A stretch of DNA of 64,000 bases from NCBI RefSeq assembly GCF_000422445.1, contig NZ_AULU01000013.1:62001-126000 (forward strand). The letters run 5' to 3'. The notes under the pieces were generated by a model. It was not told the origin of the DNA. It made no database searches and worked only from the letters and a program-made list of their open reading frames with translations. The stretch's first letter is position 1. Every line of letters starts with the position of its first letter. Positions 55,342-63,420 of this stretch are shown here, piece by piece. A program made the position numbers and the translations under genes. The DNA is from Paenibacillus assamensis DSM 18201. GTDB lineage: Bacteria > Bacillota > Bacilli > Paenibacillales > Paenibacillaceae.

Positions 55342-57078
55342 ATGAGCCTTATCAAGGATGTTTTAAGTGATTTTGAATACTTTATGAGTCGTATAGATGA
55401 GCTTAGAAATGTAGGTGAATATCATAGTGCAATTCATGAGTGCTTACAACATATTGAGACGGCTCCACTTACAATTTTTAAATTTTATTATTTAAAAGAG
55501 CTGGGGGAGCTCTATTCACTGGTGAGTGAATTTGAAAAATCAGTGAGAGCATATGCTCAGGCTTATGACTATATTAATAATGATGAAGGAAATTTCAAGA
55601 TTTTTGCTAGAAGCGTAGAGCGTTTTCTTAAAGTAGTACCTGGTGAATATTATGAAAAATTTAGAGATAACTTGGTTGATAAATTGAATGGTAACAAAAT
55701 AAATATAGCTTATCAATTGTCTAATTTACTGGATTACTCATTTCCATTGGAGAACTTTCTGAGTCCCTTAGGGAAAGAACTTGCCGATTTAATGTCTAAA
55801 GATGTTTATTTCAAAGAAATGGTGCCTAAATTGAGAAGACTTGAAACCAGTAGTCCTGAGGAGTTACTAATCATTTTAGACATCAAGGTGCTAGATCGTA
55901 AGCGTACTTTCGAAACAATTCAAATTGATAAGTATTGTATTACAGTCTATGAAAGGTTAGAGAAATACTATAACGCCCAAAAGATAGCATATGAACTAAT
56001 TGAGATAAAGCAAGACTCTGTTATGATACGTTCCTTATTCCGATTATGCAGGAAAATGGATGACTATAATTTAGCAAATCAATTACTACTAAAAGAACCA
56101 ACGATTGAAAAACGAGTTGATTTTAACATTTTGTATGAACTTGTATATTACTACGATAAGATTAACAACACCCTTGCTAAAAAGTCTGCACTTGCAAAAA
56201 TCGAAGGTTTTTCAGAAAGCCAACCTATATTAAGAACATTAAAAAATTTATACTTACGATTCGGTACTTTTGAGGACGTTCTTAGAGTTGAGCGTATGCT
56301 TAGTAAATCATCTTATAGTAAAAAGTCTAAAGGAGATACTGTAAAAGATTCCGAAGCTAGTGTGTGGTCTGCACTTGAGAACAGTAAGAGGTTAGAGGCA
56401 TTAGCAAATTTGACTCAAGGCATTTCGCATGAACTTGGCCAACCAATAACAAACATTAGGTTTATGATTCAATATTATATGAATAGAGGACAGGACAGTC
56501 TAGATCAAAATACTATATACGAAATGTTTCAAACAGTATTATTAGAAACAGAACGGATGGGTGATCTGATAAATAGATTGTCGCCTATAACAACGGCAAA
56601 AAACACCATGATTGAATATAATGTCATGGAGCGAATTAGGTTAAGGATAAAAGCCGAATTTATTCGGCTAGAGTCCGAAGGTATTTTTGTTGATATTCCA
56701 CCTAGTCCAGACATTGCGGTTTATGGAGATCCAAGTATGTTCGATCAAATATTTAGTAATCTATTGAATAATTCAATTCACTCATTACAGTCTTCAGATA
56801 AAAAGAGAAAACAAATCTCAATTCGAATAAAAGCTGATGAATCTAAAATTCGAATTTCATTTCAAGATAATGGTGTGGGGATTTCGCAAGAAAATAGGAG
56901 GAAAATATTCGAACCTTTCTTTACTACTAAACCAACTGGCCAAGGTCAAGGTCTCGGGTTATTCATTATATGGAATTTATTGAAGTATCAAGGTGGAACC
57001 ATATTTTTGGATTATAAATTTAATAAGGGAGCTAGGTTTATTATTGAGCTTCCAAAGGAGGCAATACGTTATGAGTAA
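55342..57078 (+). CDS. Soluble histidine kinase with TPR-like sensor region (Detocs DtcA-like)
   Basis: 578 residues, no signal or membrane segment. Residues about 1-335 are helical repeats of TPR type (GEYHSAIHECLQHIE; YLKELGELYSLVSEFEKSVRAYAQAYDYI; EKYYNAQKIAYELI). Then a HisKA-like helix with His363 (LANLTQGISHELGQPITN) and a GHKL ATPase: N-box DQIFSNLLNNSIHSL, G1 DNGVGI, G2 GQGQGLGLFI. The TPR region would sense an intracellular cue. GGAGGAGAGG precedes the ATG. Its end overlaps the receiver gene by eight bases. Cytosolic sensor plus kinase is the DtcA layout, from memory of that family. Confidence 0.88.
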   Translation: MSLIKDVLSDFEYFMSRIDELRNVGEYHSAIHECLQHIETAPLTIFKFYYLKELGELYSLVSEFEKSVRAYAQAYDYINNDEGNFKIFARSVERFLKVVPGEYYEKFRDNLVDKLNGNKINIAYQLSNLLDYSFPLENFLSPLGKELADLMSKDVYFKEMVPKLRRLETSSPEELLIILDIKVLDRKRTFETIQIDKYCITVYERLEKYYNAQKIAYELIEIKQDSVMIRSLFRLCRKMDDYNLANQLLLKEPTIEKRVDFNILYELVYYYDKINNTLAKKSALAKIEGFSESQPILRTLKNLYLRFGTFEDVLRVERMLSKSSYSKKSKGDTVKDSEASVWSALENSKRLEALANLTQGISHELGQPITNIRFMIQYYMNRGQDSLDQNTIYEMFQTVLLETERMGDLINRLSPITTAKNTMIEYNVMERIRLRIKAEFIRLESEGIFVDIPPSPDIAVYGDPSMFDQIFSNLLNNSIHSLQSSDKKRKQISIRIKADESKIRISFQDNGVGISQENRRKIFEPFFTTKPTGQGQGLGLFIIWNLLKYQGGTIFLDYKFNKGARFIIELPKEAIRYE

Positions 57079-57517
57079 CAAAGTATTAATAGTTGAGGAT
57101 GAAGAAATTACAGGAAGATACCTCAAGATGGCACTAGAGGATAAAAAGGTTGAGGTTGAATGGATTAAAAATGGACAGGAAGCTGTGGAGAAATTCCGGA
57201 AAGGTGCCTATGACCTTATTGTACTAGATATTGTTCTACCAGGGATTAAGGGAGACGAAGTTTTAGAAATAGTTCGAGAAAAAGATCCTTATGTGGTGGT
57301 AGTGGTATATACAAATAATATTAATGAACATAATATGATGAGTAAATTTATTAATTTAGGTGTAGATGCATATATTAATAAGGGTCCAGGTGCAGATTTA
57401 TCTAAAACTGTAGAAACAATCATGAAGAAACTAGAGCCATATTCGCTTGATAAATTTCATGAGCTAATGGATCATTTAGAAAATAATGAAGATAATACTA
57501 ATAAGAAGGAGAGTTAA
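57071..57517 (+). CDS. Receiver-only response regulator
   Basis: 148 residues from ATG 57071 (MSNKVLIVEDEEITG), eight bases inside the end of the kinase gene; the earlier in-frame ATG 56993 lies in the kinase body. All receiver residues are present: E9/D10, phospho-acceptor Asp53 (LIVLDIVLPG), Thr81 (VVYTNN), Lys104 (YINKGPG). After the receiver there is only a short acidic helical tail (HLENNEDNTNKKES), no DNA-binding or enzyme domain. It must signal by protein contact; the PIN protein encoded four bases downstream is the obvious partner. Confidence 0.92.
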   Translation: MSNKVLIVEDEEITGRYLKMALEDKKVEVEWIKNGQEAVEKFRKGAYDLIVLDIVLPGIKGDEVLEIVREKDPYVVVVVYTNNINEHNMMSKFINLGVDAYINKGPGADLSKTVETIMKKLEPYSLDKFHELMDHLENNEDNTNKKES

Positions 57518-57520
57518 CTA

Positions 57521-58114
57521 ATGCCTCTTCCTTACTTAGTAGACACAAATGCATATCATTTATTTTTCAGTAATGCTGCACCAGACGCTAGGAAGCATCT
57601 GGAGGCACTGCTTTTTAATAATGGTCATATAGAATTTTACATATCGGAAATAACTTCTATGGAAATATATTCTGTATTAGGTAAGGATCGAAGAGGAATA
57701 CAAAAACAAGAACAGATATGTTCGAGAACAATTTCAGATGGAGTCTGTACTCATACTTGGCTAACTGCTGGTAGAAAGGGTATAAAGGATAAACTATTTC
57801 GTCAGTTAATAAAATTAGCCTCTGATATTCAGGGTGACACAGGAGCAATACGTGCAAGTATTCTTCCACTAGATAATAATGTTATTTCAGCAGCTAAAGA
57901 CTTTTTAATAGATTATGCAGATCGATATAATTTTGGATCACAAGATGCTTTAATCGCAGGAACGGTAATAGCATACAAAGAACAATATGGTAATGATTTG
58001 ACGGTTATTACTTCAGACAGAGGACTGAAGGTGGCACTTTCTGCTGCTAGGATCCCCATCCTTGATCCTCTTGCTGTATCTTTATCACATTCAGATGAAC
58101 TTGTAAAAGTATAG
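57521..58114 (+). CDS. PIN-domain ribonuclease, probable effector of the kinase/receiver pair
   Basis: 197 residues. PIN-fold acidic residues are in the right order: Asp8 (YLVDTNAYHLFF), Glu48 (ITSMEIYSVLG), Asp142 (FGSQDALIAGTVIA) and Asp166 (VITSDRGLK). VapC-like in fold but longer than the usual 130-140 residues because of a central insertion (about 55-125) with a CSRTISDGVCTHTW stretch. PIN enzymes cut tRNA, rRNA or mRNA. No VapB-type antitoxin is beside it; control by the phospho-receiver would replace it. AGGAG ten bases before the ATG. Confidence 0.85.
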   Translation: MPLPYLVDTNAYHLFFSNAAPDARKHLEALLFNNGHIEFYISEITSMEIYSVLGKDRRGIQKQEQICSRTISDGVCTHTWLTAGRKGIKDKLFRQLIKLASDIQGDTGAIRASILPLDNNVISAAKDFLIDYADRYNFGSQDALIAGTVIAYKEQYGNDLTVITSDRGLKVALSAARIPILDPLAVSLSHSDELVKV

Positions 58115-58341
58115 TGAATATTCAGGTGGACCGTTACTAATAACTTTCACGTTTTAGAAAATAGTTATGCTTATGTAAAGATAAGTATTTTTGAAAGGTA
58201 TTTGAATTAAATCTATCTCGATTGTTTTTTACTCATTTTATATAACTTACTGATCATGCTCTAAGTAGAAATGGACTGAATGTACTTATTATAGAATTAA
58301 CCGTGGCAGAATCAGCATGTTATCAAATTCATGCTCTATAT
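58115..58341. other. Intergenic DNA after the PIN gene
   Basis: AT-rich, no ORF, repeat or RNA element recognised before the convergent terminator. Confidence 0.4.
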
Positions 58342-58377
58342 AAAAAGGCTTTTCCTTGTGTAGAAGAAAAGCCTTTT
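58342..58377. terminator. Convergent terminator (PIN operon / membrane protein)
   Basis: Arms AAAAAGGCTTTT and AAAAGCCTTTT (58342-58353, 58367-58377), loop about 13 bases; A and T tracts on the two sides allow action on both strands. Confidence 0.8.
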
Positions 58378-58400
58378 AATATCATGTATTTATCAGCTAC

Positions 58401-58715
58401 CTACGAGATTCTAAACAGATGGGCAGTAAAAATAAAAACCACGGCCAGCATCATTTGAAACATAGGAATCAGAGGGAAAATGATGCTCCTGCTCTTATTT
58501 CTCCTGATCATATAAATAACCAAACAGATGATATAAGTTAACGGATATATACTGGTCAAAAAGATAAAGGTGTAAGTCAGTACAAGCGTGAAGCCTTTCT
58601 CCACATAAGGATAGGCTGCCAACTGCATAATATTATCCATCATGACAAATGGATATAGGAATAGAGGAAGTCCCCCTGCAATCAATAAAGTGATGCTCGT
58701 TATTTTTTTGTTCAA
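58401..58715 (-). CDS. Small three-helix membrane protein
   Basis: 104 residues, TTG start five bases after GAGGTG. Three membrane segments (SITLLIAGGLPLFLYPFVM; FTLVLTYTFIFLTSIYPLTYIICLVIY; MFQMMLAVVFIFTAHLF) with a short basic loop IRRNKSRSI. No family recognised. Co-directional with the LCP gene upstream but 31 bases downstream of its stop, so perhaps co-transcribed. Confidence 0.65.
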   Translation of the reverse strand: MNKKITSITLLIAGGLPLFLYPFVMMDNIMQLAAYPYVEKGFTLVLTYTFIFLTSIYPLTYIICLVIYMIRRNKSRSIIFPLIPMFQMMLAVVFIFTAHLFRIS

Positions 58716-58746
58716 TTACGCACCTCGATTATGAACGACATCCCAA

Positions 58747-59874
58747 CTACTCTTCTTGTTTCACCTTAGGATCAATTAATTGCTCTACAGCCATATTCGG
58801 GTCCATCCAGTTAGCGATCAATTGCTTCGTATACTCAACATCCTCCGGGAGGAGTTCATAGTACCAGTAGTCGGTGCGCACACCTTTTCCTTGCATCATA
58901 TAGTTGCTGATCGGCGGCAGCGAATCCTTCATAAAGAATTCCTTCGCCATTGATACGATAAAGTCAGCGTTCATATTGGTCGTAAAGTTTGCACCTGCAA
59001 TATCGATGAACTCCGGTATTTTCGTAATATTCTTAAGCGTCAGCATTTCATCCATGACGGCATTTAGGAAAATACGCTGTCTCATCGTTCGGTTCATATC
59101 GGAATCTTCACGGTATCGAACATAGTTAAGGGCATCTTCACCGTTGTAAATCGGCTTATTTGGCTCGATTCGAAGCTTCATATGGACTGGATTCTTGTTT
59201 TCGATAACCTCCGTTATGGGCAATTTAACGCCACCTAAGGCATCTACAAAATCTTTCAACCCATTGAAGCGAACCGATGCATAATAGTTAATTTTGGTCT
59301 GCAACAAGTTCTCGACAGTAGCTACACTCATTTTAGGGCCGCCGTAAGAATGAGCTGCGTTAATTTTCGTTTTCAAATCATTCATGCCAATCTCGTCCAT
59401 GCCGATAAGGTCGACATAAGAGTCCCTAGGGATCGAAATGAGCAAAATTTTATTATCTTTTGGTCGGACAACGGAATAAATAATCGAATCAGAGAGACCG
59501 CGTTCATCGCCTCGTGCATCCACCCCAAGCAGCAGCACAGAAAATGGATCGGTATGTGCGGTTGGTTCTGGACTTACAGGTTCATTACCTATAGCTTCAT
59601 ACGATCTATCCAGTGTGTCTTTAATATCTCCGGCTGCGATCGTATCGAATAGAAAGAGGCCAATTTGTTTTTTGAAAATAAAACTTAAGCCGCCCACGAG
59701 AATAAGCGCGATGAGTATATATATGGATATACGGTAATAGTTCCGTTTTTTCTTGTCTGTTCTTTTGGGCAAATCAACGGGTTTCTGTTCCGTTGTAGCT
59801 TCACTTGCTTGGACCTGTTCTTGTTCCTGCTCTGCTTCTTTTTTTTCTAAATCCTGCTTTGGCTCCTGCTCCAT
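58747..59874 (-). CDS. LytR-CpsA-Psr (LCP) family cell-wall glycopolymer transferase
   Basis: About 375 residues. Glu/Gln-rich cytoplasmic head (EQEQEQVQASEATTEQ), one membrane anchor (ISIYILIALILVGGLSFIF), then the LCP domain: LLLGVDARGDERGLSDSII, ISIPRDSYVDL, KINAAHSYGG, and YVRYREDSDMNRTMRQ with the catalytic Arg/Asp cluster. Joins teichoic acids or polysaccharides to peptidoglycan outside the membrane. ATG 59874 lies five bases after GGAGG; the seven-codon longer start has no site. Confidence 0.92.
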   Translation of the reverse strand: MEQEPKQDLEKKEAEQEQEQVQASEATTEQKPVDLPKRTDKKKRNYYRISIYILIALILVGGLSFIFKKQIGLFLFDTIAAGDIKDTLDRSYEAIGNEPVSPEPTAHTDPFSVLLLGVDARGDERGLSDSIIYSVVRPKDNKILLISIPRDSYVDLIGMDEIGMNDLKTKINAAHSYGGPKMSVATVENLLQTKINYYASVRFNGLKDFVDALGGVKLPITEVIENKNPVHMKLRIEPNKPIYNGEDALNYVRYREDSDMNRTMRQRIFLNAVMDEMLTLKNITKIPEFIDIAGANFTTNMNADFIVSMAKEFFMKDSLPPISNYMMQGKGVRTDYWYYELLPEDVEYTKQLIANWMDPNMAVEQLIDPKVKQEE

Positions 59875-59967
59875 TTCTTCCTCCAGTCCCTTCATTATTT
59901 GATGGAATTATTTTCATGTCCCATATTACTAACATACACTGAAAGATCTATGAAAATCAAATACATA

Positions 59968-60045
59968 GGCCATGTAAGCAGATGCGAAAAGGATTCAACC
60001 CTCTGGCCAGCTTGCAATAGCTAGCGCAAAAGAGTCGAACCCTCT
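59968..60045. repeat. Imperfect tandem direct repeat (37 and 41 bp)
   Basis: Read on the minus strand, two adjacent units each start AGAGGGTT and end GGCC, sharing the pattern AGAGGGTTCGACTC / AGAGGGTTGAATCC followed by TTTT(G/C)GC. Units are 60005-60045 and 59968-60004. It lies between the LCP gene and the FMN reductase operon, where I see no gene. Confidence 0.6.
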
Positions 60046-60138
60046 TCAAAAGTAAGTGATAAAAACATCGATAATTGCCACAATTCTTTTAAACCAAGTG
60101 GTTCTAATCCTAGTTGCTTATCTTATATAAACGCTTAT

Positions 60139-60705
60139 TTAAAAATCGTACTCCGCATCCTTCTCTTCGCGAATGTTGGCATAGGCGTTCGTAAGCTGTA
60201 CCGTATCTTCCACTAGCCGTTCAATTCGGAACAAAATATCATCATTAATGATTTCTTTGCGATGAAAGTCTTTGTCTTCTAAAAATACATACGTGGGTAC
60301 GATGTGCGCCTTCATATACGCCAAAATGGGCTTTAGCTGCATTTCGACCATAAGATAATGCCGTGCTGTTCCGGCGGTAACGAGTATACTGACCACCTTG
60401 TCACGGAATCCATTCACAGGCAGCAGGTCGAATATATTTTTCAACGTTGCTGGAATCGAAGCTTGAAACGTTGGTGTGCCGATAATAATCGCATCTGCAG
60501 CCATAATCGTCTCCGTTACGAACTTCGTATCACCTTCATAGTCCGTATAATTACGCCCATCACTAAAGACCATATCGTATTCGGCTAGGTCGAGCAGCGT
60601 AATTTCTGCGTCTGGATACTTATCACGAGCTTTCTGGAGTGTAACATCTACCGCTGTTCTCGTTTTCGTTCCTACGTTGGAACCTGCAATCCCTACGATT
60701 TTCAT
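60139..60705 (-). CDS. NADPH-dependent FMN reductase / NAD(P)H oxidoreductase
   Basis: About 188 residues. Flavodoxin-like fold with GIAGSNVGTKTRTAV at the phosphate site and the family motif GTPTFQASIPATLKNIFDLLP. Supplies reduced flavin or directly reduces quinone/azo compounds. ATG 60705 has AAGGAG at eight bases; two earlier in-frame starts are too close to it. It begins 12 bases after the LLM gene, so reduced FMN may feed that enzyme. Confidence 0.9.
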   Translation of the reverse strand: MKIVGIAGSNVGTKTRTAVDVTLQKARDKYPDAEITLLDLAEYDMVFSDGRNYTDYEGDTKFVTETIMAADAIIIGTPTFQASIPATLKNIFDLLPVNGFRDKVVSILVTAGTARHYLMVEMQLKPILAYMKAHIVPTYVFLEDKDFHRKEIINDDILFRIERLVEDTVQLTNAYANIREEKDAEYDF

Positions 60706-60717
60706 GAGCATCACTCC

Positions 60718-61776
60718 TTATTTTTTGGCTGTATGCTTCTTCACAGCAGGTATGATCTCCGTTGCGAGCAATTCAATATTTTTGGCAATCTTATCGAATG
60801 GCACGCCACCAAAGTCGATTTCTGCCAAGAAGCGTTGGTTGCCGTACAGCTCATATTGGTACAACATTTTCTCAATAATTTGCTGCGGGCTGCCGATCAT
60901 TAACGCATCACGATGGTCTACCGCTTGCGCGAACTGCTGCTTCGGATAGCCGCCGCCCTTCAACGCCTGCATACCCGCATTGATATGTGGATAGTATTCG
61001 CGAAGCGCATCTTGCGAATCTTTTGCCGTATACAGCAGCCCTGTCGTTGCAATTGGCAGTGTTGCTGGGTTAAAGCCAGCCTTCTTCGCTGCTTCGCGAT
61101 ATGCGTCAACGGAATGCTTGAAGTTAATAGCAGGACCGCCAAGTGTCGTCAGCATCATAGGCACACCAGCATGTCCAGCTTTGATCGCGCTGGCAGGTGG
61201 CCCGCCTACTGCGCGCCAGATTGGCAAGACGCCATTCATAGGCTGCGGCAAAATAGATGCGTTTTTCAATGGTGCTCGGAACTGGCCTTCCCATGTCACC
61301 GTATCTTCGTTGTTCAGTTTCATGAGCAGCTCCATTTTTTCCTCGAACAATTCCTCGTAATCTCGTACGTCGTAACCAAGCAAGCTGTAAGCACCGACCC
61401 GAGAACCACGGCCTGCGACGATTTCAGCTCGGCCATTCGAGATAAGATCAAGCGTAGCGAAGTCCTCGTACACACGAACCGGATCGGAGGTGCTCAATAC
61501 AGTTGCAGAGCTGGCCACTTTAATATTTTTCGTAGCTTGCGCGATAGCGCCAAGAATGACGGTGTGGGCTTGGGTTGTAAAATGAGTTTGGTGGCTCTCA
61601 CCGACTGCAAATACGTCTAGTCCAGCTTCATCCGCAAGCTTACTTGCTTCAATTAGCTCAAGAATCCGCTGCTGGGAACTAATCAATTCTCCTGTATGCG
61701 GGTTAGGCAAATGCTCACCGATAGAATATAGTCCGATTTCTACACCTTTATCTGGCTCAATACGATATTGTTTCAT
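60718..61776 (-). CDS. LLM-class flavin-dependent oxidoreductase (luciferase-like)
   Basis: 352 residues. Bacterial luciferase-like fold: GLYSIGEHLPNPHTGE start, LDVFAVGESHQTHF, ATVLSTSDPVRVYEDFATLDLIS, RAEIVAGRGSRV, and GHAGVPMMLTTLGG. Likely uses FMNH2 from the adjacent reductase with O2 as a monooxygenase, or an F420/FMN variant. Middle gene of a four-gene run on the minus strand with a dioxygenase before it and the reductase after. GGGAGAG upstream of the ATG. Confidence 0.92.
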   Translation of the reverse strand: MKQYRIEPDKGVEIGLYSIGEHLPNPHTGELISSQQRILELIEASKLADEAGLDVFAVGESHQTHFTTQAHTVILGAIAQATKNIKVASSATVLSTSDPVRVYEDFATLDLISNGRAEIVAGRGSRVGAYSLLGYDVRDYEELFEEKMELLMKLNNEDTVTWEGQFRAPLKNASILPQPMNGVLPIWRAVGGPPASAIKAGHAGVPMMLTTLGGPAINFKHSVDAYREAAKKAGFNPATLPIATTGLLYTAKDSQDALREYYPHINAGMQALKGGGYPKQQFAQAVDHRDALMIGSPQQIIEKMLYQYELYGNQRFLAEIDFGGVPFDKIAKNIELLATEIIPAVKKHTAKK

Positions 61777-61831
61777 GGATAATCTCTCCCTTGTTGTTGG
61801 TTTATTTACTCAATCAGTCAATCCAAGTCAA

Positions 61832-62773
61832 TCAATCTATGGGTGCTAACGCCGTTTCAATTTCTGCCCGTCGGTCTTCTAAAAATGGCGGCAAATCTAA
61901 TATCGTTCCGAGTTCTTCCACCGTTGAATCCACTGTAAATCCAGGGCCGTCGGTTGCAATTTCAAATAAAATACCGTTTGATTCACGGAAATATAAGCTT
62001 TTAAAGTAGTAGCGATCGACAATTCCGGTTGATTGGAATCCACGCTGCTTCACAGCCTCGTCCCAAAAGCGAAGTTCTTCTTCGTTGTTCACGCGAATCG
62101 CTAGATGATGCACGCTGCCTTTGCCATTTCGCTCAACAGGTCCATCTAATCGCTTAATGACAATTTCACCGAATGCTTGACCAGCTACGGACTGGTAAAT
62201 AGCTTCATCTTCTGTGCGCGATGCTTCTGTGTAACCAAACGTATCTTTCAACAAGTTTGCCAATCGATCCAAGTAACGTACGGTCATTTCAACGGTACCG
62301 AGTCCTAGAATGCGATACTGCTCCTCAACAGGTGAGTCTCCCCATGCGGACCAGAACTGAGGAATGTCTCCACCATCATGATTCAGCAACATTAATCTCA
62401 AGCCATCTGGGTCTTCAAAGTGAATCGCATCTCGTCCGGCATATGTGGTAATACCGCTATGCTCGATGTTGAATTGTTCTAAGCGCCCTCGCCAATATAT
62501 CAAGCTTTCATAGGATGGAACGAGCAGTCCAATTTGGGTGATAGCATTGGTGCCGCGTACCGTTCTTCCTGCCATCGGCATTTCAAAGAACGATAGCTCT
62601 GTTCCCGCACTGCCTGTTAAATCGCCATAAAAGAGATGATACATCTTCGGATTGTCTTGGTTAACCGTCTTTTTCACACGGCGCAAGCCGAGTATATTTT
62701 TATAAAACTGATTGTTTACAGAAGCTGTTTTCGTTAGCATGGAAACGTGGTGGTGTCCAGGTATCGTATACAT
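61832..62773 (-). CDS. VOC-family ring-cleaving dioxygenase (MhqA/MhqO-like)
   Basis: 313 residues, two vicinal-oxygen-chelate halves. Metal-site motifs: GHHHVSMLT at the start, FFEMP, GKGSVHHLAIRV (His), and the late LYFRESNGILFEIATDGPGF (Glu). Length and motifs match the MhqA/MhqE/MhqO ring-cleavage proteins that remove (methyl)hydroquinones and catechols in Bacillus. AAGGAGG before the ATG. A MarR regulator gene lies just upstream, and a perfect palindrome separates the two. Confidence 0.9.
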   Translation of the reverse strand: MYTIPGHHHVSMLTKTASVNNQFYKNILGLRRVKKTVNQDNPKMYHLFYGDLTGSAGTELSFFEMPMAGRTVRGTNAITQIGLLVPSYESLIYWRGRLEQFNIEHSGITTYAGRDAIHFEDPDGLRLMLLNHDGGDIPQFWSAWGDSPVEEQYRILGLGTVEMTVRYLDRLANLLKDTFGYTEASRTEDEAIYQSVAGQAFGEIVIKRLDGPVERNGKGSVHHLAIRVNNEEELRFWDEAVKQRGFQSTGIVDRYYFKSLYFRESNGILFEIATDGPGFTVDSTVEELGTILDLPPFLEDRRAEIETALAPID

Positions 62774-62793
62774 GACAGTTCCTCCTTATTTTA

Positions 62794-62809
62794 ACTTGAC
62801 TAGTCAAGT
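62794..62809. promoter_or_regulatory. Perfect 16-bp palindrome, likely MarR operator
   Basis: ACTTGACTAGTCAAGT lies 20 bases before the dioxygenase start and 22 bases after the MarR stop. It contains a TTGACT that could be a -35 on either strand. MarR-family regulators usually bind such symmetric sites overlapping promoters. Confidence 0.65.
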
Positions 62810-62831
62810 GATGGTGTAAAAAAAATCCGTG

Positions 62832-63275
62832 CTACGCAGGCGGGATTTCTTTTTTCTCGCTATGTTTATGAACGCGTGACATTAACGCATATAGTGTTTT
62901 TTGTTCTTCTTCGCTTAATACATCGTCAAAGAAGGAGGATTGGAACGCCAGCTGCTCTGGCAATACTTGCTCCATAATCGCTTCTGCTTTATCGGTCAGG
63001 CTAATCGTTTTCGTCTTCCAGTCTTGTTTGCGGACAATGTAGCCTTCCTTCTCAAGACGGGCGAGCATACGAGAAATGCCACCTTGTGTAACGGTTACTT
63101 TCTCTGCTAACTCCATTTGCGTCAACGGCTGATAGGTGCGAACTTGTATCAATACATCAAATTGAGCTGTCGTTAAATCAAATCGTTTCAAAAATTCATT
63201 CGACATCTGGTTGCTCTGGTTCGTAAAACGCATTAAACGTAACCAGATTAGTGATCCTATCGTATTATTACGCAT
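62832..63275 (-). CDS. MarR-family regulator (MhqR-like)
   Basis: 147 residues from ATG 63275 ([17 protein letters not shown]). Winged helix [47 protein letters not shown] followed by the dimerisation helix. By its gene set (dioxygenase, LLM, FMN reductase) it resembles MhqR, repressor of quinone and catechol detoxification in B. subtilis. The open frame is 61 codons longer but the sigma-A promoter lies inside that part. The likely signal is quinones or other electrophiles. Confidence 0.9.
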   Translation of the reverse strand: MRNNTIGSLIWLRLMRFTNQSNQMSNEFLKRFDLTTAQFDVLIQVRTYQPLTQMELAEKVTVTQGGISRMLARLEKEGYIVRKQDWKTKTISLTDKAEAIMEQVLPEQLAFQSSFFDDVLSEEEQKTLYALMSRVHKHSEKKEIPPA

Positions 63276-63309
63276 TTCGTTTTCATCCCCCTTCGCTAAC
63301 CTTGATATC

Positions 63310-63338
63310 ACTTTACTACTCAACTGATAAAATGTCAA
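63310..63338 (-). promoter_or_regulatory. Sigma-A promoter of the MarR operon
   Basis: On the minus strand: -35 TTGACA (63333-63338), 17-base spacer, -10 TAAAGT (63310-63315). It is about 35 bases upstream of the marR start. Confidence 0.72.
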
Positions 63339-63420
63339 CTCCGTAGGTAGGAGGGGAAATACCCCTAGTATCATGTCGATTCTGTAACCGATTATGGATA
63401 CTAAGGGTCTCCTGAAAGTT

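Noticed and set aside
57521..58114. Ordinary VapBC toxin-antitoxin pair
   Set aside because: No small DNA-binding antitoxin gene lies beside the PIN gene; the upstream gene is a receiver and the protein is longer than VapC.
59968..60045. tRNA-like T-arm (GGGTTCGACTC on the minus strand)
   Set aside because: No acceptor stem, D-arm or anticodon arm can be folded around it; it is part of a direct repeat.
60913..61620. 235-codon plus-strand frame
   Set aside because: Antisense to the complete LLM oxidoreductase; Cys/Arg-rich shadow composition.
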